Positions 45,795-56,758 of a stretch of DNA of 64,000 bases are shown here, piece by piece. Within the stretch, counting starts at the first letter, position 1, and each line of letters opens with the position of its first letter. The translations under genes and the position numbers were made by a program. The DNA is from Leptodontidium sp. MPI-SDFR-AT-0119 (taxonomy: Eukaryota > Ascomycota > Leotiomycetes > Helotiales > Leptodontidiaceae): assembly GCA_020726505.1 (NCBI GenBank), contig JAHLEZ010000024.1:744001-808000 (forward strand). The letters are read 5' to 3'. The notes under the pieces are model-generated. The model saw only the letters and a program-made list of their open reading frames with translations, had not been told where the DNA came from and ran no database searches.

Positions 45795-48177
45795 TCACCC
45801 TTTTTGCACCTTCTCTGGCGCCTTCTCTGGAGCTTTCTCAAGATCCCACGACTTAGGAGCTCCTTTTCCGTCAAGCAGCTCATTGGAATCATTGATTGCA
45901 CTTTTCAAGGTGTTGACACCTGGCTGCGACCCATAGCTCTCCTGATATAAGACTTGGTGCATGGCCACCATGATGCACACGACGACCATCAAAATACATA
46001 TGAAGTTCTTCGGGCTCGAAGCGAAAGGTAGCACTCCTTGGGCGCTGAACAAGGTTGCGGTAATAAGTACAGGGGAGAAAATCTATGGGTTGGAAAATCA
46101 TAGTTAGACACGTTGCCTAACTCGATACTTTTTAGGGAAACTTACCATAGCGAGAACAGTGAGATTCTCGAGCTTCCTGGCACCGGCGCGTCCGTCGAGA
46201 CTCATGTGGGAATTGAGCTGTTATATTTATTAGCCTCTACCACTCTCAAGCTGACGGATGAAGTTTGAATCCATATGTAGATTCTTGGGGATGACTTACA
46301 CCCTCCCTACGGTCGCACAATTCTTTCTTCAATTCCTCTAACTTCTGTAGACGCAGCTTTAAAGTCGAAAACTTCTTATGAATGGTGATCAATAAGGCTT
46401 CGGGGGATGGCGATGCCGTTGGTGCTCCCCCATTGCAACGAAAATAGTCAGCTTCCGTATCCCAGAATCCTTGCCACGCTTGAGTAGTCTCAGAAAGACC
46501 ACCAATCAGTTGCGTTGAAAGAGCAAGTAGTTGACTGTTCCGCCGTTCAATCAACTTTTGATCCTCAATCTTGGAAGAGCTGTATGCTAGATATTCGTCT
46601 CTAGACCTATTTGCAAACAAAGTCAATTAGCGTTCCGCACTCGAGAGTATAGAAAAAGCAAAAAATCAGAAAACAAAAACAAAACTCATAGTCGCGACTA
46701 ATCCACAGTGAAAACCCACACCGAGACAGCGTCCACACACATTACTTACCCTTCTACTGTTTCCGTAACCACGGTCACTATCTGGTTCCATTCCTTGAGC
46801 ACTTTTTGCGTGCGCAACTCAATCACCGTTAAGAAGTATTCTCTAGGCATCCATATGGGTTCAGCACCGTTACGGCGCCCCGCCGTAAGGGGGTCTTCTC
46901 GTTCCCCGTGTTGTCCCTTCAGGTTATCATAGTCTTCCACTGTCCCCTTGGATCCAAAGTAAGTATCGACAAATCCATAGGCAGTCCATACCCAATGGTT
47001 AACCCCTGTCACAACGATTGAAATCTGGGCCTCGTGTAGCCAGTAGTGTTTAGCTGTGGTGGTTGGATCTTTAGACCCAGATAGGAAGTCTAATTTCCGT
47101 GACTGTCTTAAGGGACTGCCATCCGATTTCATCCGACGATCAATGATTGGCGATTTCCTTCTTGTCATTACCCAATATGGAATATGGAAATCTAGAGTAA
47201 AGACAGGGAACCCGATGGACTACCATACGGTAATTAGTATAAGTCACAGTGATATATGGGACGGGCATTTGATCAACAAGTACTTACAGGAATTGTGACA
47301 CCTATTGATGTCTTCCGCTTTAAGTACTTGTAAAAAAGATACCTTAAAGGCGAGGCTTGGTTGCGTGATGCCGTTTCTATAATAACCTGAATCGTGAATG
47401 AGTCTAAGTTCGGGATGAAGCTAGACAGATTAGCCAGATTATACAATATGGAACACATAAACTTCATGACTTACAGAATTCTTCTTTCTGCGTCGCTCTC
47501 TTCGTCCGCGAATGCGTTCGTGGAGTCTGACTCAACTCTCAAGCGCTATAAAGCTTTAGTCAGTTCTCTTATATTCTTATATGAGTATCACTGTATCAGA
47601 TTGGGATTACCTGTTTCTTTAATTTTTCGCGCAACAGTTCCCAGGTCAAAGGCTCCGAGTTTGTCCTGCAATGTCCTTTCTTGTCGACGATAGTACCGAA
47701 AATATTTCTTTCGTCCAGTAATGCCACATGTTTTCCGAGTACTGGAACGGGTCCATGAGATTTCCCTTTTTCACAAAAGTTGGCCACTTCATCAACCATA
47801 TCGTAATCCTCCAGGAAATCTTCGTCCCTTTCCATGCCTTTCATGAAGCGTCTAACATCGCTCATCTGATTGCTAGCATCGGTGCTCTTCGATTGCTCGT
47901 CGACCTCATCCTCGCTCGATGCCCCATCTTTATCTTCACTTTCAACTTCAGCTTCATCTTCATCTTTATCGTCATATTCATCGTCATCTTCGTCATCCTC
48001 CTCATCGTCTGTAATCTCTTCGCCGAGATACTGTTCGGCTTGAATATAGTCGAGGTATGTTTGATTTTCGCTTTTGCGATCAAACGGTCGGCGTTCTGTG
48101 AAGCAAGGGGGCCAATAACATCGCAAGGAGTGGCGAGGGAAGTCCCTGCGTGTTTCGGATGCCATTTCTTCTTTCAA
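45795..48177 (-). CDS. Seven-exon protein with CorA-like membrane C-terminus
   Basis: Exons are 48177-47611, 47545-47475, 47420-47288, 47219-46750, 46606-46300, 46217-46146 and 46082-45795. All introns are GT-AG and in phase, giving about 635 aa (631 if the Met at 48165 is used). The N-terminus is followed by a highly acidic Asp/Glu tract. The conserved core includes IPNLDSFTIQVIIETASRNQ, SIGFPVFTLDFHIPYWV, HEAQISIVVTGVNHWVW, WMPREYFLTVIELR and a coiled coil (KFSTLKLRLQKLEELKKEL). The C-terminus has two hydrophobic segments (MIFSPVLITATLF, then ICILMVVVCIMVAM). I recall this layout from uncharacterised Pezizomycotina proteins with CorA-like transmembrane ends. Ion transport is not shown: no GMN motif is visible. 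Confidence 0.75.
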
Positions 48178-48231
48178 TTTAGCTTAGTGGGCTAGGTGGG
48201 GTTTCCAGTACCTATCAATTACCATCAACTA

Positions 48232-48634
48232 TCAACTAATAAAATAACAAACGACATTGTCCACAAGCGAAATCTTCTGGCATATTGAAGTTCCTGGAGT
48301 CAATAACCCAAGCTTGGGAAATGGTGACACCATCTCTCTTAATAATGAAAGAATTAAACAAATGTGCAAAGCATTGCGGTGAGCGAAGTACTTCGTTGCC
48401 TCGACAGTAAGCAACGGCAGCTGTTCAGCATCTCGTCCATCCACCCATTGCACGATAGCGGGGTGGCCCGAAGTGCAGGAAGGCCCAACCGCGCCTAACC
48501 AAAAGATAAGGCAAGAGAGCTAAGAGGAAACCCAACACGTAGACTTTGACACATTCGCTGGCAGCTCGGAAATTTTGTATCCATTGGTCTGCCATTGTTT
48601 CGGTTCGATCGTGACTTGATTCCAACGAGTTCAT
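48232..48634 (-). pseudogene. Possible frameshifted small membrane-protein gene
   Basis: The minus-strand frame from 48634 gives 69 codons with one membrane helix. At its end (about 48455) the neighbouring frame takes over with a coding-like stretch to 48232 (AIVQWVDGRDAEQLPL, then HICLILSLLREMVSPF). A single-base shift near 48460 would join them. No family is recognised and this may be chance. Confidence 0.25.
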
Positions 48635-49922
48635 GGGACAAACGCTCGCCCCGTTTCAAGGCAACAGAGTGACAAATTGACGATGAGTAGGTCTCTTGAC
48701 TCGACAGAAAATCAGGCTGTGCAAATAGAGTTTAAATGCAATTAGGACGGTGGCGCAATCGAAGGATCACGGTTAATATGTCATAACGTGGCACTCTCGT
48801 TACCGTCAACATGGAACAAGATATCGAATGCAAGCGATAACAAGAGAAAGTATGTACTATTTTGAGGAGGAGGGGGGGCGTGACAGTGCACGGCTTCGTG
48901 CATGTGCTGGAAATTCTCGGTGAAGATCTAAGAATGCATGATGTGCTGCAGGCCAACGTTTTCCACGTCCTTGGGTTGGCGGATGTCAAGTCGACGCTGA
49001 TCAATCATGAGTGTTCTGCGGATTAGTTTACCAGATCCAGCCTTGCGAAAGTATGTAGACTCACATCTTGTTGGAACTTTTCCAGGGAAATCACAAGCTG
49101 AAAAACTCTTAACGCACTTTGACAGCTGAAGAGCAGCAAAATCCACTCCCAATATCCCTTCTGGCCATTCAGCGAGCAAACAAGATCGTACAGAATCCTC
49201 TCAATACTTTGAACCTCGGCTTCACTCACCTTTGATGGTGTATTCAGCCTCAAAATGACAACGAGGCCTTACACTGAAGCTATAAACTCGTACGAAGTTT
49301 GTATAGCCCCCACAATTGACCTTTTGGTTGGTCGTCGCCAAATTTGCCCGAGAAGGCTACAAGCTACTGCCGTCGTCCAGTACATTTGGTTTTATTACAC
49401 AAGGTTTTTCCTATGAGAAAATTAGAATCAGATATAGTAATTGGGATCACGAGACAAACTTTTGGTAGCCAGTAATGCGTGAACTGATCCTCGATTCTGT
49501 TTTTGGTATTACAAGAAGGAGATTGAATCAAAACGATGAGAATTCTAGGGACGGAATTCATACTCTATATGTAAACATAGAATGGTGAAGTGTCCAGTCT
49601 CTTCTGGCCCATTTCCCGGCCCGCGACTTGTCAACTTGGCTACCATCAAAATTATGACGAAAAGATGTGATGAAAAAGAGACCAACCGCAGTCAACCACG
49701 TTAAGAAAATAAGAAGTATTGGAGGTGAGCAACGAACTAATTGGCTGCCTCGTTGTCGTTTTATGTATGCTGTGACTGTTTAGTAAATGCTGTGTAACTC
49801 AAAGGCTCTGTTTTCGGGTATTGCCATAGCTTGGTGAAACCCCCATATGGGCGCCAAAACCTCCTGTCATCGTTTTCGTTAGGCTGTGTTTTTTTCTTGG
49901 CAACCCATTAGATACCCAACCT

Positions 49923-49942
49923 ACCCAACCCATGGGTTGGGT
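49923..49942. repeat. 20-bp perfect palindrome ACCCAACCCA/TGGGTTGGGT
   Basis: It lies within a run of CCCAAC/GTTGGG words (49914-49965). Such GGGTT-rich inverted ends can be remnants of DNA transposons, but no second end was found. Confidence 0.8.
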
Positions 49943-50240
49943 TGTGTTCGGGTTAGGCTCATGTGATAAGGGGGTTGAAGTCGACGTTAATTTAACTTAT
50001 GGGTACGTGATAGGTACTTACTATAAAGTGAGTCTAATAATGAATCTAAGAATTATTATAATTAAACTTTAATATTAAATTTGTTAAGATGACATAGAAT
50101 CGGAGCAACAGAGCTCCGTAGTTTGAAGAACGCCATCAACATTTATATACATCACAGCGCAACGGAGTTCCTATCTCAATACTATTGAGAGTGAGCAAGA
50201 AGCAAGCTATCCTATCCTCAAGCCACTTTTCGACTTAGAT

Positions 50241-52132
50241 ATGGACGAATCAAACACCTCCGATGCCAAGAAGTTCTACCTTATAACCCAAAAGCGCAAT
50301 ATACCTGTCACATTTGTTGGAAGTCGCATGAAAAACATAAGTAAGCAAATTCTCATACTTCTGTAATTGGGCTAATGCTTTTGATAATGATAGAACGAAC
50401 TCGAGATAGACATATTTCTTACTGCAAGCGAAAATCACTATTTTCGCTCGTACCGAGCGCTCCTCGCAAAATATCTTGTTCGAGTTGCATAGCCGCCAAA
50501 ATTTGATGTGACAGGATAAAACTATCATGTAGTGCTTGTGAGGGAAAGAGTAGAGTTTGTGTTTATGACCTACCTCCTTCTCAAGTAGACTTGGCATCGA
50601 GCGGTGTTCAAGGAACTCCTTCTGTGCAACAAAATGACAACAGTAATCAGAACTCCAACCTCTTCCTCGACATGGAAGTAGATGTAGGTTGGAATTTGTC
50701 TATTAATAGCCTTGAATATCCACAACATGGACACCCAGAAGTCTCGGTTGAAGATCCCGCCATGGAGATAGCTCCACCATGGCCACCTTTCCACAACCCG
50801 CGTCAACAATCTGGGATCCCAACCCTGCAGTACCTGCTATGCCGAACCTTTTTGGACAATCTGTACTAGATATCTATATGACATCCCATGTTTACAATAG
50901 GATCCCAAGCCAGCTCGGTACAGGCAGGAATTGGTCCACCAATCAATGGTACATTCATCTTCAAATCTGTTGCTAGTGCAGTGGCTTCTACAAGCGGCAG
51001 GTTTATATTGTAGTCATTAAGAACTTATCCAAGGATGATGCTACGGAATGAGACAAGTTCCCCATTTATACATTCGAAGGTATGATATGATTCGTACCAC
51101 ACTTTGGTCCCGCATTCTGGCTCGTTGCTTCACGCCACTCATGATTAGGTCACACCGACTTCTGATTTCAAACAAGCTGGCGATATTTTACCTCTATAAT
51201 GATGATTCAATATCCATATGTCAAGCTGTTGTTGAGAAATTTTTCTCGCGGACGTATCAGAATCGTGGATTTATCTGGCGATCAATCAGGCATGAGAGGA
51301 CAAATTCTTTCATTCGGTAAGTATCCACGAGCATGTAATCGTTGTATCCAGCTTCTTATACCCTTCCTCCAGCGCGAGAGATTAGATAAATGGAAACTAC
51401 TTTCCGCAACTTAGTGCAGTCTTATTTATCTCCTCTTGAGGATCATTGAAGGTCCCATAGATGAGAACAACTTTGACTTGTAACTGGTGATGACACTTGG
51501 GGTTAGTAATCTAGCACAGACCAAGCACATGTCTTTTTGCTGATACTGGAAACAGAAGATATTCGTTTACATACATCAAATCCAACCCGCATATAAAGAT
51601 ATCCTTAAATACAAAACTGCCCGTCCAACATGGGACGAATGGGTATGGGCAGAATCAATCAATAGGTACGTATCACTTGAAATACCTGCTCTCATTCGGT
51701 AAAACTTTTAATTTATCAAAAATTACCATCAACAGAATTGCCCTCATCTGCTGCCTCCTCACAATCTTCCTCGACGTCGGAGTCCCCTGCAATCTCTCTA
51801 TGAACATCTGCTCTCAGCACCAATCCCGTGTCGGAAAACCCTCTGGGAAGCCCAAACCCAAGAAGCGGTGGAACTTGGAATACAACTTTCAGACCTCAGA
51901 GGAGGGTAATATCGAGCCTCCGATGACTCGTGTGCGGTTAATAGATTTGCATCATGAGTTTGGAATGCAGGGAAATACTTCTGTTGTTTCGGGGGCTTAT
52001 TCAGGTTTGATAGATTCGCATTCTAGGTTTGGGGTGGACGGGGAAAGGTTGAGGAGGGAGGCTTTGGATAAGGTTTATGCTGATGCAGATGGGTTGGAGC
52101 ATTTGATACTTTTGGCTTCGAGCTTGGTTTGA
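50241..52132 (+). pseudogene. Zn(II)2Cys6 transcription-factor pseudogene
   Basis: Exon 1 is 50241-50340 (MDESNTSDAKKF...), intron 50341-50393 (GTAAGC...GATAG), and exon 2 continues in phase. The binuclear cluster C-X2-C-X6-C-X6-C-X2-C-X6-C spans 50477-50560, followed by VYDLPPS. The codon before the third Cys is TGA (50504-50506), where family members have Arg or Lys, so CGA to TGA fits. The frame is lost again near 50785. Downstream pieces still read like the fungal-specific TF domain: TWDEWVWAESINR (51622-51665), joined across an intron (51666-51735, GTACGT...CAACAG) to IALICCLLTIFLDVG and KKRWNLEYNFQTSEE, ending at TGA 52130-52132. The regulator is probably non-functional and its targets are unknown. 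Confidence 0.75.
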
Positions 52133-52902
52133 GTGGGGTGAGGATATGTTGGTGAAGGGAGGAAATGAATACGGCAAAAATAGGCTCACGGATAATTTAT
52201 GGACATCAGTCTCCTCGAATGTTAAAAGATAACAACTACTCAAAAATATGTCCAAACTATGCTAATACTTGTTATCTTAGCACTCGCTTTGGAGTGATCG
52301 AGGTATTGAATGTGGTCAACCTAAGAACACGGTAAGCGATAATCACCCACAGTTTGAAGAAATCACTACAGCATGCCTTGCACATTCAACCAAATTTCAA
52401 ATTAAGAGAGGCATCAAATCTTTTTGTTAGAGGAAATCGAAAACCCGTAGCATCACATTGCTGCCTAAAAATACAGCCCAAATTCTCGCCAAGCTGAGGG
52501 CCATGACATATCAAGTCCGACTCGCTTATGTAAATCAAGTGTATTCGACCTCGCTGTTTACTTTTGTCAGTGAACCTTTGCAAATGCAAATTTTTAAAAG
52601 GCACGAAATATTAACTTCGTTTCTCTAGAACAGCTTCTCACGATTATGCCCGCACAAAATACTCTACAAAACATGGAAGTAGGGTAAAACCCGACCTCCG
52701 TGAGCGTGATACTGGGGTGTCTATGGAATTCTTTTGCAGGTTGGATATAAAGTTACGAACTATGAATTAAGAATAGACAGACAATCATAATCATTCTTGC
52801 TGTTAAGTACTCATAAAGACTATTAAAGATATCTCTTCCTCGAGTAATCTTCTGACAAATTACCAAACATTCAAACCACCAACCCATCAACTCAGCATCA
52901 AA
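52133..52902. other. Intergenic region
   Basis: 770 bp between the two pseudogenes. A minus-strand frame at 52386-52604 has no recognisable feature. Nothing else was identified. The last ~100 bp presumably held the SDR promoter. Confidence 0.55.
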
Positions 52903-53871
52903 ATGTCATCCCAAAACCTCATCACCAGCACTGTCTGGCTAGGTAGCTACACCTCAACTTCGCTCAATATAAACGAATTCTAACAAATCTCACAGTAACA
53001 GGTTGCTCCGCCGGCTTCGGCGCATCCCTCGCAAAGCAAATCTTCGAATCCGGCCACACCATTATAGCAACAGCACGAAACACCTCATCCCTCTCTTACC
53101 TTCCGGATTCCCCTCGAGTCCTAAAACTAGAGCTCGACGTAACTTCAATCCCATCAATCACCACAGCTTTCTCCACCGCAATAGAAAAATTCGGAAGGAT
53201 CGGCGTGGTGATTAATAATGCTGGTACGCATTAATGGGTGACACAGAAGCTGCCGGCGACAAGGAAGGCAGAGACGTCTTCGATGTGAATTTTTGGGGGT
53301 TAGTAAATGTTGCAAAAGAGGCTGTGAGAGTCTTTAGAGAGGTTAATGGGAAGGGGGCTGAGGGGTTGGTTGTTCAGGTTACGACTTTGGGGGCTTGGGT
53401 TGGGTTTCCTGGGAATGCGTTTTATCATGCTAGGTACTCTACCCACTCTTTCCAACCTATTAACAAAAAGTATGAAGAACTAATTATGTCCTTTCTCATA
53501 AATAGCAACACGCAGTAGAAGGTTTCACGGAATCATTCACCGAAGAAATGAACCCTGACTGGAACATCAGCTTCCTCATCCTCGAGTCAGGCAGGCGGAA
53601 TGAAGACAGCCTTTGGGTCTTCATCTATGAAAACCATTCTAGCATATCCAGCTTACGATGATCCTTCCATGCCTACTAGACAACTTTTCGCCTAGTTCGC
53701 AACTAATTTTGAAACTGTGCTTGAGGGGCTGGAGCTAGTTGCTAAAGTAGTGTTTGAGACTATTTTAAGAAGGGGAAGAGGAAGTTGCTTATAAAGATGC
53801 CACTTAGGAGAGTTGCCTTTAGTGCAATTAGTGCAGAGTTAAATAGTATTATGAAAATGTTGAATAATTAG
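52903..53871 (+). pseudogene. Short-chain dehydrogenase/reductase pseudogene
   Basis: Exon 1 is 52903-52942, intron 52943-52995 (GTAGCT, branch TTCTAACA, CACAG). Splicing restores the Rossmann motif TGCSAGFG. Classical SDR features follow: the NNAG motif, DVNFWGLVNVAKEAVRVFRE, a catalytic-region YHA remnant, HAVEGF and a C-terminal tail. Lesions: a one-base loss just after NNAG (~53223), a missing base near 53515 before HAVEGF, a shift near 53598, TAG at 53693-53695 where CAG is expected, and a further shift near 53780. The catalytic YxxxK therefore cannot be read intact. The former substrate is unknown. Confidence 0.8.
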
Positions 53872-55430
53872 GAAAATATTAGTTTAAGTGCTAGTAACGC
53901 TTGAGTAGAATTTTATATAAGGTTTCTAAAAGAGCAATAACGGAATATAAGATAATGCAAATTGCATTATGCAATGGATTTTAGCTAGAATATATAGTAG
54001 CTTTTTACGTCGTCGACGTCGATGGGAGAGGTAAGGCGAGACATGATTTGATGGAGTTATTAGTTGTAGAGGGCGAGTTAGTGATGCCTTGGGGATAACG
54101 CCAAAAGGATTTTATTATTTTGCCGCGTTCCACCGCTTTAATTTAGCTAATTAAAGGCGGTGGAAGGTAGTCTTTCCGGTCCGGGGCAATCGAGAACACC
54201 AAATCCTACACTAAATCGGTATTATTTACTCTTAAAACTCACTCCAAAATTACCAAATTTTAATGCGCTAGCTTATAAGTCGGTGATAAGCTAAGTATAT
54301 TACAGCTGATTGGCTTATAATTAATTATTAACTGACTGACTGACGTCTTTTACTCGGCTGGCTTAATGACCACTCTGCTTGGGCCTACCTATTGCTTTTG
54401 TTGCTTGGGGCCAATTGAGAGGTTCGCAATGGGAAAATAACGTACTGTTGAAATGAAGCTGTCATCTTGAACTCAAAAATAAATAAATGATTACGACTTT
54501 TTGTCAATTGTACGTTTTCTTTCTTTGAACAGTTTCTGATTTCCAGTGTCCAGACAATTGTTCATGATTTCGATTTTTTCTGAGGAATTCATAATTATTA
54601 TAGTTGTATGATTGAAAATTGAAAATAGAAATCTTACTCGTCCGAGAGGATAATTCGAGGCTGTCATTCATTCCAATCGAGAATCCAATCGGGAAATAAC
54701 ACACACACTCTCTCTTCGCTTCGTACTCGGTCAGTCAGGCTCATGGCGGGGTAATCTGCCCGTCGCAGACGCCCTCCCCCTCCTCATGCAATGCCAATAC
54801 TTGACCAACCCCAACACACAAAATATCAAACCACCACCATAGGCACAGGAAAGGGAAGGGAGTGAGAGATGCTCTGGGATGACAACCCAGGATAGCCTGT
54901 CTACATCCACTGTAGACACAATTATCCATGCATCCATACCTGACTCTTGCTAGAATCGTGTGGAATGGTTCAATTGACTCTTAGCCATTGTATTGGTCAA
55001 TAGAGCACTTAAAGAGCCTGATAACGCCGAAACATAGATAGAATCCCATGTCGCGACGAATCCTTGTAGGTGTTAGCCTTGACGAGGCTGCCATGCATGT
55101 CATTGAGCCATTGCGGAATCAAGCGGGACGGGAGCGATTTCACATACTTTAGCGTCATTCTGCGGATTAAGCGGCGTTTTAAGAACCCTTTAAGGGGAGA
55201 TGCTTGTGTGTTGTGAGTGATATACGGGAAACAAACATGCGAAGCTGCCCAAGAGGCTCTTCTAATTCCGATTCACACCCCGAGCCTTTCGAGGCTTCTC
55301 AATTCGAAAGCAGCGTCAGAAAACAACTGATACGTTCCACTAACGTCTACCATATGTGATCCACTGTCACAAGATGTATTGGTGTTTTACTCGTAACGTT
55401 CAGTTAACGTCCCACCCCACTGTTCCGCCC
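53872..55430. other. Intergenic region before the second island
   Basis: Mixed composition. It contains a long inverted repeat at 54128-54165 and a (GACT)n tract near 54331-54345. No coding region was recognised. GC content drops sharply after about 55430. Confidence 0.55.
54128..54165. repeat. Inverted repeat (hairpin) with 15-16-bp arms
   Basis: Left arm TTCCACCGC-TTTAAT (54128-54142) and right arm ATTAAAGGCGGTGGAA (54150-54165), with one unpaired base. It could be a MITE end-to-end remnant or a transcript hairpin. Confidence 0.75.
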
Positions 55431-56449
55431 ACCTCGCGTAATATTAGCACTCTCTATTTAACACTTGTTAACTCTATATTACGTTAACCTTTATACAAGA
55501 AATTGTAGAATCTAAATCTTCTTTTACGTTTGATTTTATATATATAATTTAACGATCTTTAGTTGTAATTTGAGCCTCCCGAATAGCACGTGTTATTGTA
55601 AACTTAGACTTTGGATAAGTTTAGATTTTCCTTTTTTTTTTGACTTTAATTACTCTAACCTCTCTTCAAAATCTTTAATTCTTATGTTTACCTTCTTTAG
55701 TTTATAATCCTTCTCGTTAATTCCCTTTATAATCTTTTAAAAACGTAGATGATACGTTAGAAGTTAATTATATAATCTACTTGGTAAAGTACATATCTAT
55801 AAATAAAGGTCTTTTTTAGCCTTAAGAGTATATAACTAAACAAAAGTGCTAAAAGGCTCCGGAGATTGTATTAGTACTTACTAAGGCTCTTAAGAAGTTA
55901 GGATTATCGATTTATTATTATCATTTAATAGTAATAGGCTTATCAAAGTCTTTATTACAAATACCGGTTATAATTTATTGGTTCTTTAGCTATATTTAAT
56001 ATGAAAAGAAATAACAGTCTCTCAACGTGCCTTTTAATAACAAGTAGGGAAGTTGCGCTTATTAATTAATATAGAATTAATTAGAGAACTTAATTTGTAT
56101 AATCCTTTCCAGTAGGTATGCTTAAGCGTAAAGAAAATTGTTAAATCTAAAGGTTATAAGATGTGTGACGTGTGTACAAGTAAGAATAATGCAGATATTA
56201 ATGTTTAAGGCATTTTAAAGGAAATCTATTGTCTCATGGCTCTTATAGTCGTTTAGAATAAGGAGTCTTGTTAAATAATCACGTAGTTCCGTTTAAGGGA
56301 TAAATACTTTTTTTTAGTTATTTAAGAGCCTTATGGTTAATAGCTTATTTATTATTAATTTTAATAAAGTGCTAATTATTAAATAAGTTTAATTTAAACG
56401 AAAACTACTATTATTATATTAGTTTTCCTTTATAAATTATAAGAGGTTG
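55431..56449. other. RIP-like AT-rich tract, unclassified
   Basis: Very AT-rich with stops in all frames. It probably consists of heavily mutated transposon sequence. I could not assign a family. Confidence 0.5.
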
Positions 56450-56753
56450 TGTTACGACCTACGATGCGCCTCGTATTCTAACCGACACGGGCTCGTAGCA
56501 TCGCTGGCTATGCGACGGCGCTAAGCCCGATAGGGAAGACTAAGTGGCGAGCCTACGATATATTGACGTAAATAGCACTTGACTACGCTAGGCCCTATTA
56601 AGAGGGTCTTTTATATATATATATACTCGAGCCCTCCCTTACGGAGAGCTCTCCTTTCCTCCTTGTCTTTTCTTTTCGATTCTGAGCGTAGCCTTAGGTC
56701 TAAATACAAAGCTTAAGTTAACTCGCCGTATCAACCTTTGGCCAGCCGTAACA
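56450..56753 (-). mobile_element. Solo LTR, family D, second copy
   Basis: 304 bp, reverse complement of the family at 17864-18165, flanked by GGTTG duplications (56445-56449 and 56754-56758). The different duplication shows an independent insertion. It is more AT-rich than the first copy in its central part. Confidence 0.9.
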
Positions 56754-56758
56754 GGTTG

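Larger units (their letters stand above)
48178..50240. other. Intergenic region with short unresolved coding-like pieces
   Basis: Minus-strand pieces at 48232-48634 and 48928-49253 look partly coding. The first has a hydrophobic helix (YVLGFLLALLPYLLVRRGW) and may continue in another frame (DAEQLPLLTVEATKYF). The second starts RLNTPSKVSEAEVQSIERIL. Neither gives a consistent spliced model, so they may be decayed genes. 49260-50240 holds a 20-bp palindrome at 49923-49942 and otherwise nothing recognisable. Confidence 0.4.
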
